DNA of 64,000 nt, from NCBI GenBank assembly GCA_005406025.1, contig BGZK01001560.1, forward strand, positions 1 to 64,000, written 5' to 3'. A model generated the notes under the pieces. It ran no database searches. It was not told where the DNA came from and saw nothing but the letters and a program-made list of their open reading frames with translations. The DNA comes from Eumeta japonica (lineage: Eukaryota; Arthropoda; Insecta; Lepidoptera; Psychidae). Position numbers and translations under genes: made by a program. Shown piece by piece: positions 12,340 through 22,339 of the stretch. Within the stretch, counting starts at the first letter, position 1. Each line of letters opens with the position of its first letter.

Positions 12340-13449
12340 TAGATCAGGGAAAAAGTGTTTTGTATTTTATAAGTAAAAAGTTACAGTAAAATCTCTTTGG
12401 TTGTATTGTTTGTATCTATCTGGCTAGTTTTAGTACCATTAAATAAATAACATTAAAAAAAAGTAAAATCGAAAATTGTGCCCAACCACTTTTCTATTGT
12501 TTTTCTGTCCACCAAAATAACAGATTAACGGAGAAATTTGATACATTTTAAAGTTTTATTGCAAGAAAGAGAAAAATGCGACCACGAAATATATTTGAGA
12601 CGTTTATCGACCTAATGTAGTGTTGGTGAAAGTAGCATAAAACTGGTTCACGCGTTTTCAGTTCGGTAATTTTGATGTCAAAGATGAACCTTGCTCTCGT
12701 CGACCGTTTATGGATAAAGTCGATACCATTTTAGATAAAGTAGAGCAAGATCGGCATATTAGTTCTCACGATGTAGCTAATGAGCTGGGGATTGACTATA
12801 AAACAGTTTTTACCCATTTGAAAAATGCTGGATATCCAAAAAAAATTCCGATATTTGGCTCCCACACAAGCTTACCGAGAAGAAACCTAATGAATCTTGT
12901 ACTCATTTGCGATTCTCTATTGAAACATAACCATTTTAAATAAGATTAATCACTGGTGTTGAAAAATGGATTACCTACGACAAGAAAGTGCGAAAAAGAG
13001 CATGGTCAAAAGGCAAGCAAGCTCTAAAGACTTTGGCGAAACCCGGACTAACTCACAATAGGTTAATGCCATATGTATGGTGGAATTGAAAGGGCATTAT
13101 TTATTATGAGCTTTTACCGCCGGACAAAACAAACCATCAATTCAGATCTCTACTGCCAACAGCTAAAATCAATAGAAAGGGTGTAGTTTTACACCATGAT
13201 AACGCCAGACCACATGCATACTTAGCCACTCAGCAAATATTGAGAGAGTTCGGTTGGGAAGTCTTAATGCACTCAACGTATAGCCCTGTGACCTTGCATC
13301 CTTAGATCTTCCCTGTTTGTCTATTCAGAATACTTTAGGCAGTGTTAGGTTAACATCAAGAGAAGACTGTCAAAACTGCATGTCACAGTTTTCTGATCAG
13401 AAGCCCCAAAATTTCTACAGCAATGGGATTATGTTACTGTCTACAAAAT
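12340..13449 (+). pseudogene. Mariner transposon copy 1, lacks 3' inverted repeat
   Basis: The left end (TTAGATCAGGGAAAAAGTG) matches the left ends of the other two mariner copies here. The coding relic shows the N-terminal helix-turn-helix part (DKVEQDRHISSHDVANELG, about 12,710-12,830), a damaged first catalytic region (TGVEKW), VWWN at the usual VWWDWKG site, an HHDNARPHA-type second catalytic motif (about 13,195), and a frameshifted C-terminus ending in FYSNGIM (about 13,430). A block between CQQL and NRKGV is deleted, exactly as in copy 2. The 3' inverted repeat is missing: mariner sequence stops at CTACAAAATG and runs straight into the tag at 13,450. The element is inactive because of stops, frameshifts and catalytic changes. 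Confidence 0.85.
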
Positions 13450-13568
13450 GGCTAGCCCGGCAGACGTTGATCTGCTCTTTCTTGTGGGTGACTTGCCCAT
13501 TCTGTTAATGTCCGCAGCTCCATCAGCCTGAATATAGATCGTATCGATCGACGTCAATCTCAAGCCCG
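13450..13568 (-). repeat. Conserved tag fused to mariner 3' side (copy 1)
   Basis: Read on the minus strand, about 88 bases from CTATATTCAGGCTGATGGAG to CTGCCGGGC match 36,120-36,207 with about 9 differences by eye. The neighbouring ATCGATCGA-containing stretch matches too. The tag has the same orientation relative to the mariner relic at both sites. A translation containing GKSPTRK is open, but I cannot assign a protein. The tag joins a simple-sequence tract on its other side, as in microsatellite-associated repeats of Lepidoptera. Confidence 0.75.
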
Positions 13569-13569
13569 G

Positions 13570-13735
13570 CCATGTGTGTTTGTATGTGCGCGCGCACGCG
13601 CGCGCCTGTGTATGTTGTGTGTGTGTGTGTGTGTGTGTGTTTGTGTGTGAGAGAGAGTGTGTGTTGTGTGTGAGAGAGAGTGTGTGTGTTGTGTGTGAGA
13701 GAGAGTTTGTGTGTGTGCCCGCGTGCGTGTGTACA
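13570..13735. repeat. TG/GA microsatellite with ~25-bp higher-order unit
   Basis: A TG run starts at about 13,611 and passes into three repeats of a (GT)n-TGTGTGTGAGAGAGAGT pattern of roughly 25 bases. CG-alternating bases (GCGCGCACGCGCGCG) precede it. Alternating purine-pyrimidine DNA of this kind can adopt the Z form. Frames of up to 100 codons through it are artefacts of the repeat. Confidence 0.9.
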
Positions 13736-14357
13736 TTGCTCATAACTGCAGATTAGATGGAGAGCTGACATAGACAGAAGGTAACTACAGAAAACACATT
13801 CTCAAAACCGAAAAATATTTATCTTTGAAGATACATTTATACTAATTTCAATAATTATTAAGGACTAACAAAACTTAGCACATTTCAAATAGAAGGAAGC
13901 TAGTGTTCGCTTTTTCTACTTTATATTCTTGACAGAAAAACTGTGTAGGAAAACATGAAATAAAATTTGTTGTAGCGTTTTAACAATTTTCATTTAATTT
14001 TGGATGAATTATTCCTGTAATCCATTCAGGTTTTGAAGCTTCGCCAAATTTCCGGCCATCAAAAATATGATACAGTAAATGTAAATTAGACGAAACATTT
14101 TCTACTTTATTTACTATTCTCTCTGTCTCTTTTGTTTTATGTGATTTTGAATTGTATTTAAATGGATCATAACAACGATTATGTGTTCTTTTGTAGAAAT
14201 AGAATTGGCAGTTAGAGTTGCTTTAAAAATAAAGTTCCCCAGAAGAGCGGAGAATGACTATCAGCATCAGTGAAGTCGAGCCTCGAGTATGTGGTCGTAT
14301 TTAGGCACTCACGTTTGTAATTTCTAATGAATTATATATGATTAAACGATAACTCAC
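13736..14357. other. AT-rich noncoding stretch
   Basis: I see no gene or repeat. The last bases contain the donor side of the exon candidate that follows. Confidence 0.4.
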
Positions 14358-14480
14358 ATGGGAATTGACATTGTTGGGCGGGTTGTGCCGCACTGGGTCG
14401 CCACCCAACGAAGCTAGCGGCACGCGCGGCTTGTTCGATAGCGAATTGGTGCGTGGAGAGGAAGCACATTTTACGGCAGC
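14358..14480 (-). CDS. Candidate internal coding exon, 41 codons
   Basis: On the minus strand a GC-rich 123-bp segment is bounded by a consensus 3' splice site (TTAATTTTTGCAG, just above 14,480) and a consensus 5' splice site (CAT|GTGAGTT, just below 14,358). Its length is exactly 41 codons. The frame beginning at the first exon base is open throughout and reads AAVKCASSPRTNS, a serine/asparagine/proline-rich middle, and NPPNNVNSH. It looks like a low-structure linker, with no domain I recognise. A second frame is also open but has weaker third-position GC bias. Composition contrasts sharply with the flanking AT-rich DNA. I cannot name the gene and found no convincing partner exon, so introns would have to be long. 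It could also be a spurious GC patch with chance splice signals. Confidence 0.45.
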
Positions 14481-14559
14481 CTGCAAAAATTAACATTTAT
14501 TGAATGCTATTGAATAATGTTTTACGAGTCGAATAAGTTCAATTTAGAACGACTACTAC

Positions 14560-14800
14560 TTAGGGGCCGGCGTTACTTCATTAACATCATAATTTAGCCC
14601 CATGAGTCGAGTGCTTGCCGACTCATTTATGCACACCGTATAAAGTTGTTGGCGGCCGTCGCATTTCAGCCTCGAAGCGGCGAGCACGAATTTGTGCTCT
14701 TAACTTCGTGACGTGCCCTCACTTAATCATACTTAGCCCGGCCCGTACGGTCGAAATAGCCAAGCACGAATGAGGGAGATTGTTGGCGGCTGAAGTGGAT
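14560..14800. promoter_or_regulatory. GC-rich island next to exon candidate
   Basis: This island of mixed, high-complexity sequence lies just upstream (minus strand) of the exon candidate. It has stops in all frames, so it is not coding. Its position fits an intronic regulatory element, which is inference only. 14,800-15,480 shows nothing definite. Confidence 0.25.
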
Positions 14801-15487
14801 AGATATAACGACTTTGTGGGATTTTCTCTTCAGCATTATGCAAATCAAAACTAGGATTTAATTTCGTTGAAATTAAAACGAGGCAGTTGGTTGAACAAGC
14901 ATAAAATGACTAAACGGACTTTAACACGAACAAAACAAAACGAAAGAAATAAACACCATTTTTAAGATTCCGTGGTCAACAGGAACCCTTATGCTTTCAC
15001 CGTATCCGCCTGTATGTCTCAGTCCACGGCATAATTAAGAGACTATTAGTAATAAAACACGGACAAAATTGTAGAATAAAAAGTAGAGTAAATTTTTTTT
15101 GCGTTCCTCCCCTAAACCACAGCAGATTACCACTGACTATATAATAGCTGGACGGAGCCTTATTTCTTTCATAGTTATTACTTGAAAGGCCGGACAATGA
15201 TACAAACAATGATAAAAATGAAGTTGGTAAACATTATGAATGATTTCGTTACGCAACGAAATACGAAAATAATTGTCAGCAAGGCTGAGACCAATAAATA
15301 AGTACAATAACGTATGGGAGGTGAAAGAATTCATCAAGTAAAAAGGTTTATCCGTTAGGTATTAACTTTACAAATAAAACGAACGAGAAACATGATAAAG
15401 ATATGAAATGCAGGAAATAAAATGGGGTTTTACTTGCTGTTATAGATAGTACAAAAACCTTTACATTTTACTTTTTATAATAGTATC

Positions 15488-15640
15488 CTGTGCCTTATGT
15501 ATGGCAGTGAAAATTGGATAAGGCAGAAGAAAAATATGAAAGTAGAATTAATGCCATAGAGACGTGGTCCCTGCGTAATATATGTGGAGTGTTCTTGAAG
15601 GATAGACATAAGACTAAAAACGTAAGAAAACCATGTGATT
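15488..15640 (+). pseudogene. LINE relic, short post-RT fragment
   Basis: The plus-strand translation reads LMYGSENWIRQKKNMKVELM, followed by a frameshifted continuation resembling RNMCGV and KDRHKT segments. This corresponds to the stretch between the VKEFVYLGS and GKGRPRKS motifs in the LINE family seen at 3,890-5,785. It is a short decayed fragment with no visible ends. Confidence 0.55.
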
Positions 15641-15644
15641 GTAA

Positions 15645-17280
15645 AGAAAATGTAAAATAATTATGTACAATAAAAAAAGTTATACGTTGCAGTAGTTTTG
15701 GCGCCTGGAAAAAATGCAGAAGTAGATTGACAAAATAAATCTATATAGTATGTGTGTGTGTGATAAAAGGGTCAGAAAATATAACCTTAGAAATTTTATA
15801 CAGACCCAATTTATCGCTTATTAAAAAGGGCCAAATTTTAGACACTCGAAATTGAAAAAATTGCATAAAGTGATAAGTGGATATCCGTAAAGCAAGAGAA
15901 GTATGAAAATATCGTATTTGGTGGAAACTTGTGAGCTCTACCTTTCTACTCTTCTGCAACATAGGCGAGTTTATGAATAAAAAAAATGAAGCATGAGATA
16001 CGAAGATGTACAGATAAATCTGTCAAATGTAGTCATTAAATAAATATTCATATAAACTGAAAGGTTTCGCAAAAAAGAGAAGCAAACTGGAAACAATAAC
16101 GAAAGAAATTAACGCCTTATTAAATTTAATCGCGCTAAATTACTCTCGACATTAAGAAATTATACCGTGGAAATCAATATAGACATGTTTGTAAGCAAAC
16201 ATTTATAATTTATTGATAAACGATATGACAACTCAATTTATACGCCATTTAGCAATTTTATTCATGTCAACAAGATTTGATTTATAGAACAAATTATTCA
16301 TGATCATTCTCGATAGGCCCCCGATAGCATCGACTGAGCTACATTAATATGCACATTTCAATTATTTTATACCTAAGGTGAAATGTGTTTGGGTTTTGAT
16401 TTATACGAATGAATAATTTCTTCAAAAGGTGTTTCTCTATACGTTTTATGATGACCTTTTATCAAATTTATTTTTCATCTATGACAATGTACCGGTACCG
16501 ATACATGCCGTTCTTTAGCAGTAATCCAATATTATTTTTCTTGTAAAAATTAAAGAATATATACAAAACTCATCTGAAACTTTTGCGTCAAATTGGAAAC
16601 TTCATACGAGTGTTTGTAACTTTTCCCTGTTGTTAAGCGCGATTTCGAGTTATCAATGTAGATATTTCATGGCTGTTTACTACAAATACCAGGCAGATAT
16701 ATAATTATTTTACTGTTTTTTTGTGTTCTAAAATGCGCGATAAATGGCGGAAAAATTATGAGACATTATAAATTTGTGATCAATGGGCGTGCGGCTGTTC
16801 GATATATGACATAAGAGTAGCATTTCTTGATTCACAACACTTAAATCTTATGCCTTTTTCAGTACAATACTCGTACAAAGCTTTAGCAGAGATTTATTAC
16901 ACAGGAAAAAAAACTTGTCCCGATTTGTGAAAGTTAGGGGCGGCTAGCAGGCTTTATTGTATTGTAGGCACTGACAATAATAAGCAAATTGATTGTGAAA
17001 ATGATATGAAATTGTAGTTGTATCAGAATTTCAATTACTCCACAGAATCCTTTCAGGGCTCTGTTTATCAACACCTGAGTGTCGGGTACTTACTTTGTTA
17101 TGATGCAATAAGAATTGAAATTGCTAACGGCCTTTGTCATCAATGCGATACCGTTCCAGGACGACGCCTAACGTGATCTTCAAGGCACGGGGCAGGTGAT
17201 TTAATTTGATTTAAGAACTCATTGGTCAATAATTCACCAGAGGTCAGGGACAACTCAAAATAAGGAGTTTAATATTCTCA
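15645..17280. other. AT-rich noncoding stretch
   Basis: Nothing recognisable, apart from a short TG run near 15,750. Frames are short and AT-driven. Confidence 0.4.
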
Positions 17281-17281
17281 G

Positions 17282-17480
17282 GGTTCATGTATGTATGTAT
17301 GTGAGTTTCTTTATTTTCACTATAATTTTTAAATGCATGAACAGATTTTGATGTATGGGGTATCGTTAAAACTCTTAAATCATCCCATATGATACAGATT
17401 ATAAATCTTTTGATTTGATTGACAGTTTATAAATTCAATATGGTGGCAGTAGACTCCCATTTTTGAATGTACAAAAAAAA
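17282..17480 (+). repeat. Interspersed-repeat relic (GTATGTATGTATGTG start)
   Basis: A short GTAT run is followed by a stretch with an AACAGATTTTGATG phrase and later CAATATGGTGGCAGTAG. Such phrases recur in dispersed repeats of moths and butterflies. The boundaries and family are not certain. Confidence 0.3.
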
Positions 17481-17624
17481 AACATTATTTTTTGAAGGCT
17501 CTAGAATTAATATTATTACCTTTTTAGGTATAGGGCTTTTTGAGCCAGTTTTTAATCGTTTTTTTTTTAATGTAGGTTATTATCTTAACATCTGACACGA
17601 TATCCTTTTTTGAGTCACAAATCC

Positions 17625-17679
17625 GTAAACTATTAAGTATCTTAAATTGCACATTGATTTAAGATATTTAATAGTTTAC
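17625..17679. repeat. Hairpin, 23-bp arms, 9-base loop
   Basis: Arms at 17,625-17,647 and 17,657-17,679 are inverted copies with one mismatch (core GTAAACTATTAA). Confidence 0.85.
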
Positions 17680-18017
17680 GCTAAGTAAACTATTTATTAT
17701 TAAAATGAGATTGTTTTAAAGAATCTAATGTTTATCCATAGAGATTACAATAAACGTAAATAATACGATAATAATTAGCTATCGCAAAGCTGTTTTACAT
17801 AAAGATTTCTTACATTTATGTTGATCGGGAATTAAAATCATTGTATACGCTTTTTCCAGTCTTCGCTTATCTTGATGAACTAATTCAAAATATTATTTTG
17901 ATAAGTTCCCATAAATTTGATACGGCGATATAGAAAATAAATAGTCGTACTACGTGGAATGCGGGACAACTTTATTTAATTCAACTTTTATTTTTCATGA
18001 AACCTGTATTCTAACAC

Positions 18018-18299
18018 TAATAGCGGTGTGCTTCGCAATAGTAAATAGTAAACTCTCATTTGCAATACATAGTTAACTGTTAACTGTTAAAATTAAAAAC
18101 TGAACAAGTCAAAATATTGGTAAACTTAGAAATATTGGCATTTGCGATATTAATTTATTGTCACAAATGTCATCTTTAAAAGAAACTCAGTCAACTGACA
18201 ATTGTGAAGGTAAAACAACGTATTTTAAATGTTTAGTTTTTAACTTTAACAGTTGACAGTTAATTATTTCAAATAAGAGTTTGAAACACACCGCTGTTA
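18018..18299. mobile_element. TA-flanked MITE, 278 bp
   Basis: The ends ATAGCGGTGTGCTTC (18,020) and, read inward from 18,297, ACAGCGGTGTGTTTC are inverted copies flanked by TA on both sides. Similarity continues for about 80 bases inward as diverged inverted arms (GTTAACTG..., TTAAAAACT...). There is no coding capacity. TA duplication and size fit a Tc1/mariner-type MITE. A PIF/Harbinger element with a three-base duplication is a weaker alternative, because it shifts the arms by one base. Confidence 0.75.
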
Positions 18300-18684
18300 A
18301 AGTCGCGACAAGTTTATGTGGTCTATAATATACCAAAGTGGACTAATCGGAAGGCGGAACACTCTTGCCTACGCACAGCGTATGCTATTATCATATCAAT
18401 TAAATTATACGTCCCTTAAACGCTGATGCGACTATAATAAAACCGAATGCAAATGGAATTTGTTGGATCACTTCAATGAATGTCTATCTGTGCAAAACAG
18501 CCTTTTACATCTGTAAGTGGACTACGTTCAAAAATTTTCGGAATGAATAAGAATAAAAGACATGAATAGCTTCAATTAAATTAATTCTCTTATAATATAT
18601 TCTCTATGAGCATTAAATCAATCGTCATAATATTTATTCCGTATCTCCAATGTGATCTTGGAAATATGTTTGCATACGTTTTGA

Positions 18685-18890
18685 GCGGTTGTGGCTTAGT
18701 GGTCGAGATCGTTATCTTCAAACCAGAAGGTATCGGTTCACCAATGGCACTGAACGTACAAACAAATATTTTTTTAAATCAAATTAAAGTTCTCGTGTTT
18801 CGGAGAGCACGTTGTCATCTTGCACTAAGCCAGCGTGAGATACAAACCCCTCAATTTGAATAAGATTGTAGGAGGTTATGCCTAAATTGT
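18685..18890 (+). repeat. tRNA-derived SINE-like relic
   Basis: TGGCTTAGTGG at 18,692-18,702 fits an RNA polymerase III A box. GGTTCACCAAT at 18,735-18,745 is a degraded B box at suitable spacing. The body contains GTTTCGGAGAGCACGTT, a phrase I recall from tRNA-derived SINEs of Lepidoptera, and the tail is AT-rich. It cannot fold as a working tRNA. Family identity needs a repeat-library search. Confidence 0.5.
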
Positions 18891-18944
18891 AGTGTAAAGC
18901 TTGAAAAGCCTGACACAACATACGTACAGTACAGAAGTCGTATC

Positions 18945-18984
18945 TTTTTAATAAATGAATATTTTTATATTCATTTATTAAAAA
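18945..18984. repeat. Perfect AT hairpin, 18-bp arms
   Basis: Arms at 18,945-18,962 and 18,967-18,984 (core AATAAATGAATAT) with a TTTT loop. Confidence 0.85.
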
Positions 18985-18989
18985 ATATA

Positions 18990-20080
18990 TATGAAATAGT
19001 GAATTACATTTTATATAAAAAATTGTAATAATATATTTTAAAAAAGAGACAGGGAGTAAGAGAGTCGCATAGAGATAGATTTCTATCTATAACCTTCAGT
19101 TGATATGATCAAGGAACTTCGTACCAAAAAACATAAAAATATAGTATACAATAAATAACAGAGGGGTTGTGCCAGCAGTGACTTTATTAAAAAGGGTAGA
19201 TTCTATTACTGGAACTTTTTTTTTTATCGTGAACACCTGCATCCAGTTTGGGCGCGAAACTGTTGTCTTTATTCTTTCCACAATAAATGTGAAATCTACG
19301 GGTAAGTGCGCTACGACTATGCAGACTACAATAGAAGGGTGAGTGTTCCCGTCTGTGTGTCCGCCAAAAACCAGTTACATGGCAGAGATATCAGAGACTG
19401 TCTTCCACTAAGGGGCGCGTGGTCCGCACGTGCTTTGAGTGGTATGAATAAATATTGCAGTATCCGGTTTCAACAACTTCACATAAACATGAGTAAGTTT
19501 TGACGACTACACAGAAACACGTTCATATAAATTTCAACGAATGCTGCGAAGTGCTAATATGACACATACACATTACATGCATTATACGTAATTTTCGAAT
19601 GTATAATGCCAGTAATTTGTTTTGACGTGAATACGTCTCTTAATTTGTTTTGATAATGGGAGTAAATTCATAAAACTGATGATAACAAAATCGAGGGATA
19701 GTTTGATGCTGCAGCTACGTATCTACAACTACATTCAAAATGTAATTACACTACTCGATAGCTAAAGAATCAAAGAATTCATTACGTTTAACGAGGACTG
19801 TTAAGCATCGCGTGCAGCAGCGGGGGAGGTGCCGATATTTTGAGATCGTTTCACGGCGTCACAAAATTTCTTTTTAGTATCAATTTTAACTGAAGAGAAA
19901 CTTCGATTTTCGTTTGAGTTTCAATCGTCAACTCTTATCGAGATCTATCGATTGCATGTATAAAAAGTATTCAGGAAAAGTTATAGAAAATACATATACA
20001 GTTACAGCAAAAAATTGAAATAAATATTGAAATATCGGCGTAAAATTATCAGAGCCAAATCAAAATATACAGATCATATA
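18990..20080. other. Noncoding stretch, GC patch at 19,300-19,450
   Basis: The patch contains open frames of 60-65 codons and donor-like GTAAGT/GTGAGT sequences, but no complete exon that I can defend. Confidence 0.3.
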
Positions 20081-20081
20081 G

Positions 20082-20117
20082 GGATTGTTTTTGGAAAGCG
20101 TTTTCCAAAAACAATCC
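20082..20117. repeat. Perfect hairpin, 16-bp arms, GCGT loop
   Basis: GGATTGTTTTTGGAAA at 20,082-20,097 is exactly mirrored at 20,102-20,117. The short palindrome CAGGGATCCCTG follows directly. Confidence 0.9.
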
Positions 20118-20150
20118 AGGGATCCCTGTAAAACACGACATAACTACCAG

Positions 20151-20746
20151 GGACGTAAAAGAATGAAGACGTTCAAGCAGATCAACGACGGAGCCAGTAC
20201 AACTACGGCTGGGGCGACCGAGCCTATGTAAGTGGATGATGAAATCGCTTCTATATTAAAGCTGGACTGTATATACATCTATTACGTGCGAACACCGATT
20301 ATTAAAAACATATTTAGGAGCAGCTAGCGTACGTTTTACTACTACGTTTATAACTACAAACTACACGAAGTCCAAAGGACTTCTGAGTATTCAAAAATAA
20401 TTATAAATATAATTCACTCACTTAAATAAAATATTATCCGTAAAAAGTGCACGAATAGTTTCTATCAAATATTCTGCTAGAAATAAATAATCTGTAAAAG
20501 CTGTATTTTCGAAAGCAGCACACAAAAATTTTATGTACTATGTTTATTTATTAAAATACCTTGAACACTAATAAATGCTGCTGACTTTACTCGTGATTCA
20601 ATATTAGGTCTTAGAATGTTTATCATAAATAGTTAAAATATTATTCTCTTAGAAAAACGAAGTTTTGTTCCAGGACATACCCATTATCGGCCGGCGTCCT
20701 TCTTCGGAACTGTGTCCCGGTCCGCTCAGAGCCTATGACCATTTGA
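20151..20746 (+). CDS. Possible last two exons of an unknown gene
   Basis: Segment 20,151-20,227 follows an AG (TAACTACCAG) and ends at a strong donor, CCTAT|GTAAGT. It is open and encodes GRKRMKTFKQINDGAS, then a threonine/alanine-rich end. Segment 20,674-20,746 follows a good acceptor (AGTTTTGTTCCAG), is about 56% GC in AT-rich surroundings, and continues the same phase to a TGA, encoding MTYPLSAGVLLRN... and SEPMTI at the end. An AATAAA signal lies at 20,888-20,893. The intron would be about 446 bases. Against it: the first acceptor has a poor pyrimidine tract, the second segment is also open in another frame, and I recognise no family or upstream exon. Confidence 0.25.
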
Positions 20747-20887
20747 CATAAAATTGTGATTTATAAGATTGATAATTTTTTTTACTAATATTATTAGATC
20801 CTTTTTGAGCTATTTTAATGTTAATAAGTATGTATACATTTGTAAAATATACTTACAATCGTGACATATATGAAGAGTATTTAGGCC

Positions 20888-20893
20888 AATAAA
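20888..20893 (+). terminator. AATAAA polyadenylation signal candidate
   Basis: It lies about 140 bases after the TGA of the possible two-exon gene end. In AT-rich DNA the hexamer is common by chance, so its weight depends on those exons being real. Confidence 0.2.
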
Positions 20894-20899
20894 ATCGCT

Positions 20900-22005
20900 T
20901 CGATTAATTGATTGCTTCCAGCACTGACCATCCTTAAGTATTCGTTAACTAAATAGCCGTTAAATAGCGACTCTAGGATTCATTAGGACTTAAAAGTTGA
21001 ATAATATCTTTAATGAACTTAACTTAATTAACCTAAAAAAGGAGGTCTCTGAGTGGGGCAGTCAGCAACTATTAATTGTATGCTAACACATCAAATGTCA
21101 GAAAGAAACGGTCGCATGAGGAAACTCATTCCCCGATCGACAACTTTGGAGATTGCGCCACCGCCAATGACTTGTCGATGGAGTACATATACGCAAGCTT
21201 TATTTTGCGATTAAAAAAAATGTGTTAGCGGATATTTGAATCAAAACTTATCTATTTTAAGTCAGGTACGTGTTAAACTTTCATAAATTTAGTACAGTTT
21301 AGATATCTAGAAAGAATTTTGTTCCGATTCCAATAATTATTTCATAACCTCAGTTTTATTACAAATATCCAGGTTGGAGCAGCGCTCAAAAACGGCCGCA
21401 GTAAATGAGTGCTAAAACAGACAGTTTAATGGGGGCGATTTACTATTTGTGAATCTGCTACTTTTGATTGACGGAATCAGTCCCGAAATTTCTATTACGA
21501 GCCTTTGCCGCAATTATATTAGATTACAAAGTTAAGTTTTTACAATCAGGTGCCAATTCCGCCATAGTTTGTTCACCAACTAGGAAAAGTGTATTTTAGA
21601 TCTGAAAATTGCTCATCGTTAGCCGCAGCCAGGTAAACAGGCGTTATTGTTTAAAATTTCGTTTAAATGTATACCATTTCATTAAAAGCTTTTTTTTCTG
21701 TATTTAATGATAAAGCTGCCCATATAAAGCGCAAGTCGCCTACACCGAAGCGACAGAGTGTCAGACAAGATATCAATGCCGCTGATAAGGTAATAAAATA
21801 AATGTCGAAGAATAAAAGTACACAACATGCCACCGTAGCACGTAAACAAAGGATAAAATAATAATAAAATTTTGATTAGTTGCTTAAAATCAATACAATC
21901 CAATTCAATTAATTTTATAACGCCTATTTATATTTTCAGCAGGTTACAAATACGTCATATCAATACTGAAGGGTCGATTAGTTATGTCATAATAAAGAAT
22001 GCTAT
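20900..22005. other. Noncoding stretch
   Basis: A mildly GC-richer patch lies at 21,040-21,190. I see no gene or identifiable repeat. Confidence 0.35.
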
Positions 22006-22010
22006 AGTAA

Positions 22011-22333
22011 TAAAAGATTGATTAATTAATTAATATTGTATTTTTTAGATTTTCAATATTTATTCATAATCGGATTCCAGGCTGCTCACTATCATCGCTG
22101 CTATCAACTTCGTCACTACATACATCAGAATCTTCTTCGTTATCAGCAGAATCGTCCTGGGAATCACCTAGAATGATATTCTCTACTCAGGTGTTGCACT
22201 CCTAAAACCATGTATGTAGTGACGAAGTTGATAGCAGCGATGATAGTGAGAGCAATTGGAACCGACTATGAATAAATGGCAAGAAATAAAATCTAAAAAA
22301 TTTTTAATTAATTAATTAATTAATCAATCTTTT
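22011..22333. mobile_element. Foldback element, arms over 110 bp
   Basis: Left arm 22,011-22,125 and right arm 22,210-22,333 are inverted copies around an 84-base centre. The inner 41 bases of each arm (22,085-22,125 and 22,210-22,250) are identical. The outer parts diverge but keep GATTGATTAATTAA and TTTAGATTTT motifs. Read leftward on the minus strand from the centre, the DNA encodes an acidic run (DDSADNEEDSDVCSDEVD) that the right arm repeats in part on the plus strand. The centre is a single-copy remainder. It may be a foldback transposon, or an inverted duplication of a fragment that once encoded an acidic protein end. The mobile class is not proven. Confidence 0.7.
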
Positions 22334-22339
22334 CTTTTT

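Noticed and set aside
13441..13771. Histidine/threonine-rich and cysteine/valine-rich frames
   Set aside because: Translations of the TG/GA microsatellite.
18692..18745. tRNA gene
   Set aside because: A-box and B-box-like words are present, but no cloverleaf with acceptor and T stems can be formed. A SINE relic fits better.
22011..22333. piggyBac element
   Set aside because: TTAA words and an acidic peptide suggested it, but the TTAA lies in an ATTA simple repeat and no piggyBac termini are present.
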